Made by a program: the position numbers and the translations under genes | In this document: piece after piece, positions 42,751 through 45,696 of the stretch | Layout: each line of letters starts with the position of its first letter | How positions within the stretch are numbered: the first letter of the stretch is position 1 | The notes under the pieces: model-generated | Seen by the model: only the letters and a program-made list of their open reading frames with translations | Databases searched by the model: none | What the model was told of the DNA's origin: nothing | Source: Rhizomucor pusillus | Taxonomy: Eukaryota; Mucoromycota; Mucoromycetes; Mucorales; Lichtheimiaceae | NCBI GenBank assembly: GCA_900175165.2 | Contig: FWWN02000350.1 | Coordinates: 365-46,060, forward strand | Length of the DNA: 45,696 nt | Direction of reading: 5' to 3'

Positions 42751-45139
42751 ATGTCAACATACGATGTTGATAACGTAACCGTATCCCTTTCTCGCCTGGC
42801 GCTGGCCAAGGCCATCAAGACCCCTGACGAGGAGGATGGCGCCGACGCTGAGCCTTGGGTCAAGAGTGTTATTTTCCATCAATCGCACGTCAGCGATGCC
42901 ATGCGAGACAGCATAGAACACCCAGGACGAAAAAGCAGACACATGATGCAGCAACAGCAGCAGCGTGCTAGGCCGAGGTCTCAGGTGCTTTTGCAGTCAG
43001 AGCAACAGCAACGACCACCCATGGGAGACCAAAGAAAAAGGACTCGAAGTAGTTCCCAGTTTCTCGATCGTACTCCTCAGCAATTCGATCGAGCTCCTCG
43101 CAACGATACAGAAATGCGAATTGAGCAATATAGACAATCATCCGTGATGAATAATAGCAGCAGCACGCTGCGCACTGTAGGATCTACTTCTACTTCAGGT
43201 ACAGTTGCATGTGATTGTTATATCCGAACAACATTAGGCAAATTTACAAACATATATTCTATGCAGATAACCTGTCATCTCCCGGAGCGAGCCAACGTCC
43301 AATCAAGAAAATTCTACAGCAACAACAACTTGACAGCGACGACGACGAATCAGAAAATGATATGGACAATGGAAGCGAAGACGATGATGATTCTGACGCT
43401 AGCGGACCAACACCGGCTGTGCGCAAGTCGTCTACAAACTTGATGCTGTCCGGTCAGCGTGTAACGCCTCGCTCGTCTAGCAATGACATTGCTGTAACGG
43501 CAACAGCGACACCTGCTGCACGCAAGTCGAATTTCATGTTATCTGGAAACCGAGCTAGCCAACACATACCTGCACCTAGCGATGAGGATGAGGATGAGGA
43601 TGCTGCTGATAGCGATGACGATAAATCTGATTCAAGCGCACCTACACATTCTGCTCGCAAATCCTCAACCAACCTTATGCTATCCGGATCCAGAGCAAGT
43701 CAACATTTGCCTCCACCTAGCGATGACGATGAAGACGATGATGACTACAGTCAAGGTAAGAAACAAAATAAATCTTGCTGGATATTCGGTTATTTACTCG
43801 GATGTCAAAAGATGATGATGATAGCAGTGAGGAGCAAGTTATCGTCCAAGCGAAGCCGGCTATTTCGAAGCGTGCATCTGCAATGATACTAGGAAGCACG
43901 ACTGCATCGTCAGAAGATGAGAATCTTAAAGCCCGTAGAATGTCGACCCTCCGGCAGCTAGAACGTGGTCCTTCCATGCATAGACGCTCACGCTCCAGCG
44001 GCGATATTAATTTAATCGCTCACATGCAACAGCAGCAGCAAGCTCCAAAACCGTATATGGAAGGTGAAATATCCCCAGTATCAAGTGGCAAAACAAGTGC
44101 CATTGAACGATGGAGACAAGTTGTTTCTGTGATGGCAGAGGAACCCCAGCCAGAATCACTTGCAGACTCACTTCCAGAGACGGCATCGCCGACGATGCAT
44201 GAAAAGAGATCCAATGCCGTACCGCCTGGATATCGCCGAAATAGGAGATCAACTATGAGTGAAATGGATGCCATGTACAACCCGCAGGCAGCTATGGTTC
44301 CAACAATGCAGTGGCAAATGCAGCATGCCCAGCAAATGGCGCAAATACAACAATATCAGAATGCGGCAATGATGATGGCACCCACTCCTCCACCGCAACC
44401 AAGTGCAAGTACCGGCTGGTCTTCCTCCATGGGCAATCGTCGAAGCATATCCGCCATGGACATGCTGGAGAATTTGGAGCGTGAAAAGCAAGAATCTCGA
44501 AAGCATAAGAAAAACGAGAAACGCATCGATGCATCCAAGGCACGCATTGAAGGTCTTTTAGGTCAATTACCATCTAAAAGCACACATACTTTGAGCTTCC
44601 AGCAAATGGAGCAAGAAGGCGGCGTTGGCCGAGGAGCACATAACGGAGGAGGAATAGGATACGGATACCAGCAGCATTTGATACGAGCGAGCCAGAGCGA
44701 CATGGATCTGTCCCGCCTAAGTCAGCAACGACGAAGCCGTAGTCCAGGTCCGGAGCGGGCGTTGCGGCCTGATAACCATGGCAAAAAGAAAATGAGCAGC
44801 ACTGATGCTCGTCGAAGGTCAGAAATGATTCGCAGCGAAAGTGCACCTAGACTGTCATCCAGCAAATCCACGCCGCTTAACGAACAACATCGGCAATCCA
44901 TGATGTCCATGCAGACTCCCATGTATGGCCAATTTTTGTCTCCGTATGGTATAGGCATGCCCATGGCTGCTAGCCCGCAACCAGGATACATGATGATGGC
45001 TCCTCCTTCTCAAATGATGACACCTCCCCCGCAACCCATGATGATGGCGCCTAGCGCAAGCACGGGGAGACCTGTGAGAAACGGTAACAACAACAATAGA
45101 CGACCCAGTACCGGCAATTGGGCTCAAGGATACCAATAG
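42751..45139 (+). CDS. Large intrinsically disordered protein with an internal RKS..LMLSG repeat
   Basis: Three exons (42751-43198, 43267-43755, 43812-45139) give 754 aa, in phase. I do not recognise a family. An N-terminal segment (MSTYDVDNVTVSLSRLALAK) is followed by Gln- and Arg-rich stretches. Then come three copies of a short repeat, each RKS(S)TN(L/F)MLSG plus a basic residue (near 43420, 43520 and 43660), separated by runs of Asp and Glu. The middle carries Arg/Ser motifs such as RRMSTLRQLERG and MHRRSRSSGD that could be kinase sites. A Met/Gln/Pro-rich C-terminal half includes a predicted coiled coil (about 44470-44560). No membrane segment or enzyme motif is visible. A phosphorylation-regulated scaffold is a guess. 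The gene lies just before the box array at the window edge. Confidence 0.85.
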
Positions 45140-45220
45140 AATTTTAAGCATGCATTCAGACCTAGCATTGCATTTTTATATTTGTCTCTTTTTTGTGATA
45201 ATACAGTATTTTCAAATTTA

Positions 45221-45293
45221 ATGTCGCAGCGAATGAAAATCAATGTCGTCGGTCAATGAAAATTAATGTCGCTGTTTTAAAAATGGATGTCGC
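45221..45293 (+). repeat. Array of four ATGTCG(C/T) boxes at about 22-base spacing
   Basis: ATGTCGC begins at 45221, 45266 and 45287, with ATGTCGT at 45243. Spacings are therefore 22, 23 and 21 bases, two helical turns. Around the boxes AATGAAAATCA and AATGAAAATTA also repeat. Such phased direct repeats look like multiple binding sites for one protein, as at transposon ends or iterons. They lie just upstream of an ORF on the same strand. Confidence 0.7.
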
Positions 45294-45387
45294 CTGCTTA
45301 GACAAAAAATTCTTTGCGTCTTTGGGGTATATAGGTGCTGTGCTATTTTCCTTCACAAGTTTATTTTTCACTGCTTTACGATTTAAC

Positions 45388-45696
45388 ATGGCAAAATTTC
45401 TGTATGAAGATGGACAAGGAAATGTGGTTGATGAGAATGGTAGACCTGAGCCCATGGACATCGTTGACCAGAAGCAATTTACTCTCGAAACGATTACTTC
45501 TCACACTCAATATTTGCAAAAAGCGGCTTCTGGGAGTTTGCAAACGCATTGCACGAACCTTGTTTGTAGAGCCATTGACAGAGAGCTGGTGCACAAGCAA
45601 CGTTGGTGGGCAAAGTGCTGCAGTCGCATATGAGTGATGCAGCGGAATTTGAACTGAGCCCAGCCAGGCACGGCATGCCACCTCGCATTTCCCTCT
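45388..45696 (+). CDS. Start of an unidentified ORF, cut by the window edge, possibly from a mobile element
   Basis: An ATG at 45388 opens a frame MAKFLYEDGQGNVVDENGRP, then QKQFTLETITSHTQYLQ, reaching a stop at 45631-45633. One or more introns could continue it: a GTTGGT near 45601 or an AAAG acceptor near 45617 lead into HMSDAAEFELSP-like sequence. I do not recognise the product, and a transposase is only suggested by the repeat array before it. Being partial, it cannot be assigned. Confidence 0.35.

Noticed and set aside
1..45696. CRISPR arrays, prophage, operons or bacterial-type ribosome binding sites
   Set aside because: Genes are intron-rich and eukaryotic throughout, and no regularly spaced long direct repeats occur apart from the short box array near 45221.

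Overview
This window is nuclear DNA from a filamentous fungus, most likely an early-diverging one of the Mucoromycota (Mucorales-like) type. That placement is inferred from very short, frequent introns (about 30-90 bases, mostly GTAAGT/GTATGT...AG), compact genes on both strands, and a mixture of fungal traits with genes that yeasts have lost: a cyclin-Q, an NME6-type NDP kinase, a bacterial-type EF-P and a USP8-type deubiquitinase. Exon joins were made by hand. For most genes each junction was checked for phase, and the total divides by three; exceptions are stated.

Layout. Positions 209-1840 (+) hold a CDP-choline/ethanolamine phosphotransferase. Three minus-strand genes follow: a membrane-anchored ER FKBP (2095-2967), a cyclin-Q homologue (3315-4772) and a La RNA chaperone (5161-6232). 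After a 1.4 kb spacer comes a plus-strand multi-pass membrane protein (7593-8612). Two tandem minus-strand genes, DRG1/RBG1 GTPase (8807-10290) and the exosome nuclease Dis3/Rrp44 (10397-14171), are separated by only 106 bases. An Itc1/ACF1-like ISWI subunit (14926-18719, +) converges on a USP8/Doa4-like ubiquitin hydrolase (18817-22548, -). The hydrolase in turn shares a 192-base divergent promoter with a MAG1/AlkA DNA glycosylase (22741-24099, +).

From 24 to 35 kb the window is more accessory in character. A secreted arylsulfatase (24799-27235, +) converges on an NME6-like kinase (27371-28048, -). Behind that is an OB-fold protein resembling the telomere-capping subunit Stn1 (28151-29261, -). 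A 2.4 kb gene-poor stretch with an (AATG)8 microsatellite leads to a secreted protein with two LysM-like modules and a 3D/double-psi-barrel-like C-terminal domain (31651-33214, +). Another 2.3 kb spacer precedes a strongly codon-biased POT/PTR2 peptide transporter (35547-37343, +).

The right end carries a mitochondrial NAD+-type carrier (37749-39011, -) and a mitochondrially targeted EF-P with arginine at the loop tip (39306-40190, -). Next are cytosolic tryptophanyl-tRNA synthetase (40671-42291, +) and a large disordered protein with an internal repeat (42751-45139, +). At the very edge, four ATGTCG(C/T) boxes about 22 bases apart (45221-45293) precede a truncated ORF; they may be the end of a mobile element.

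Most of the window is housekeeping: RNA decay and RNA chaperoning, translation, chromatin, DNA repair and lipid synthesis. I see no obvious multi-gene novel system. The points most worth a second look are the terminal box array, the arginine-tip EF-P, the LysM plus 3D fusion, the degenerate FKBP pocket, the Stn1 candidate and the repeat-bearing disordered protein.
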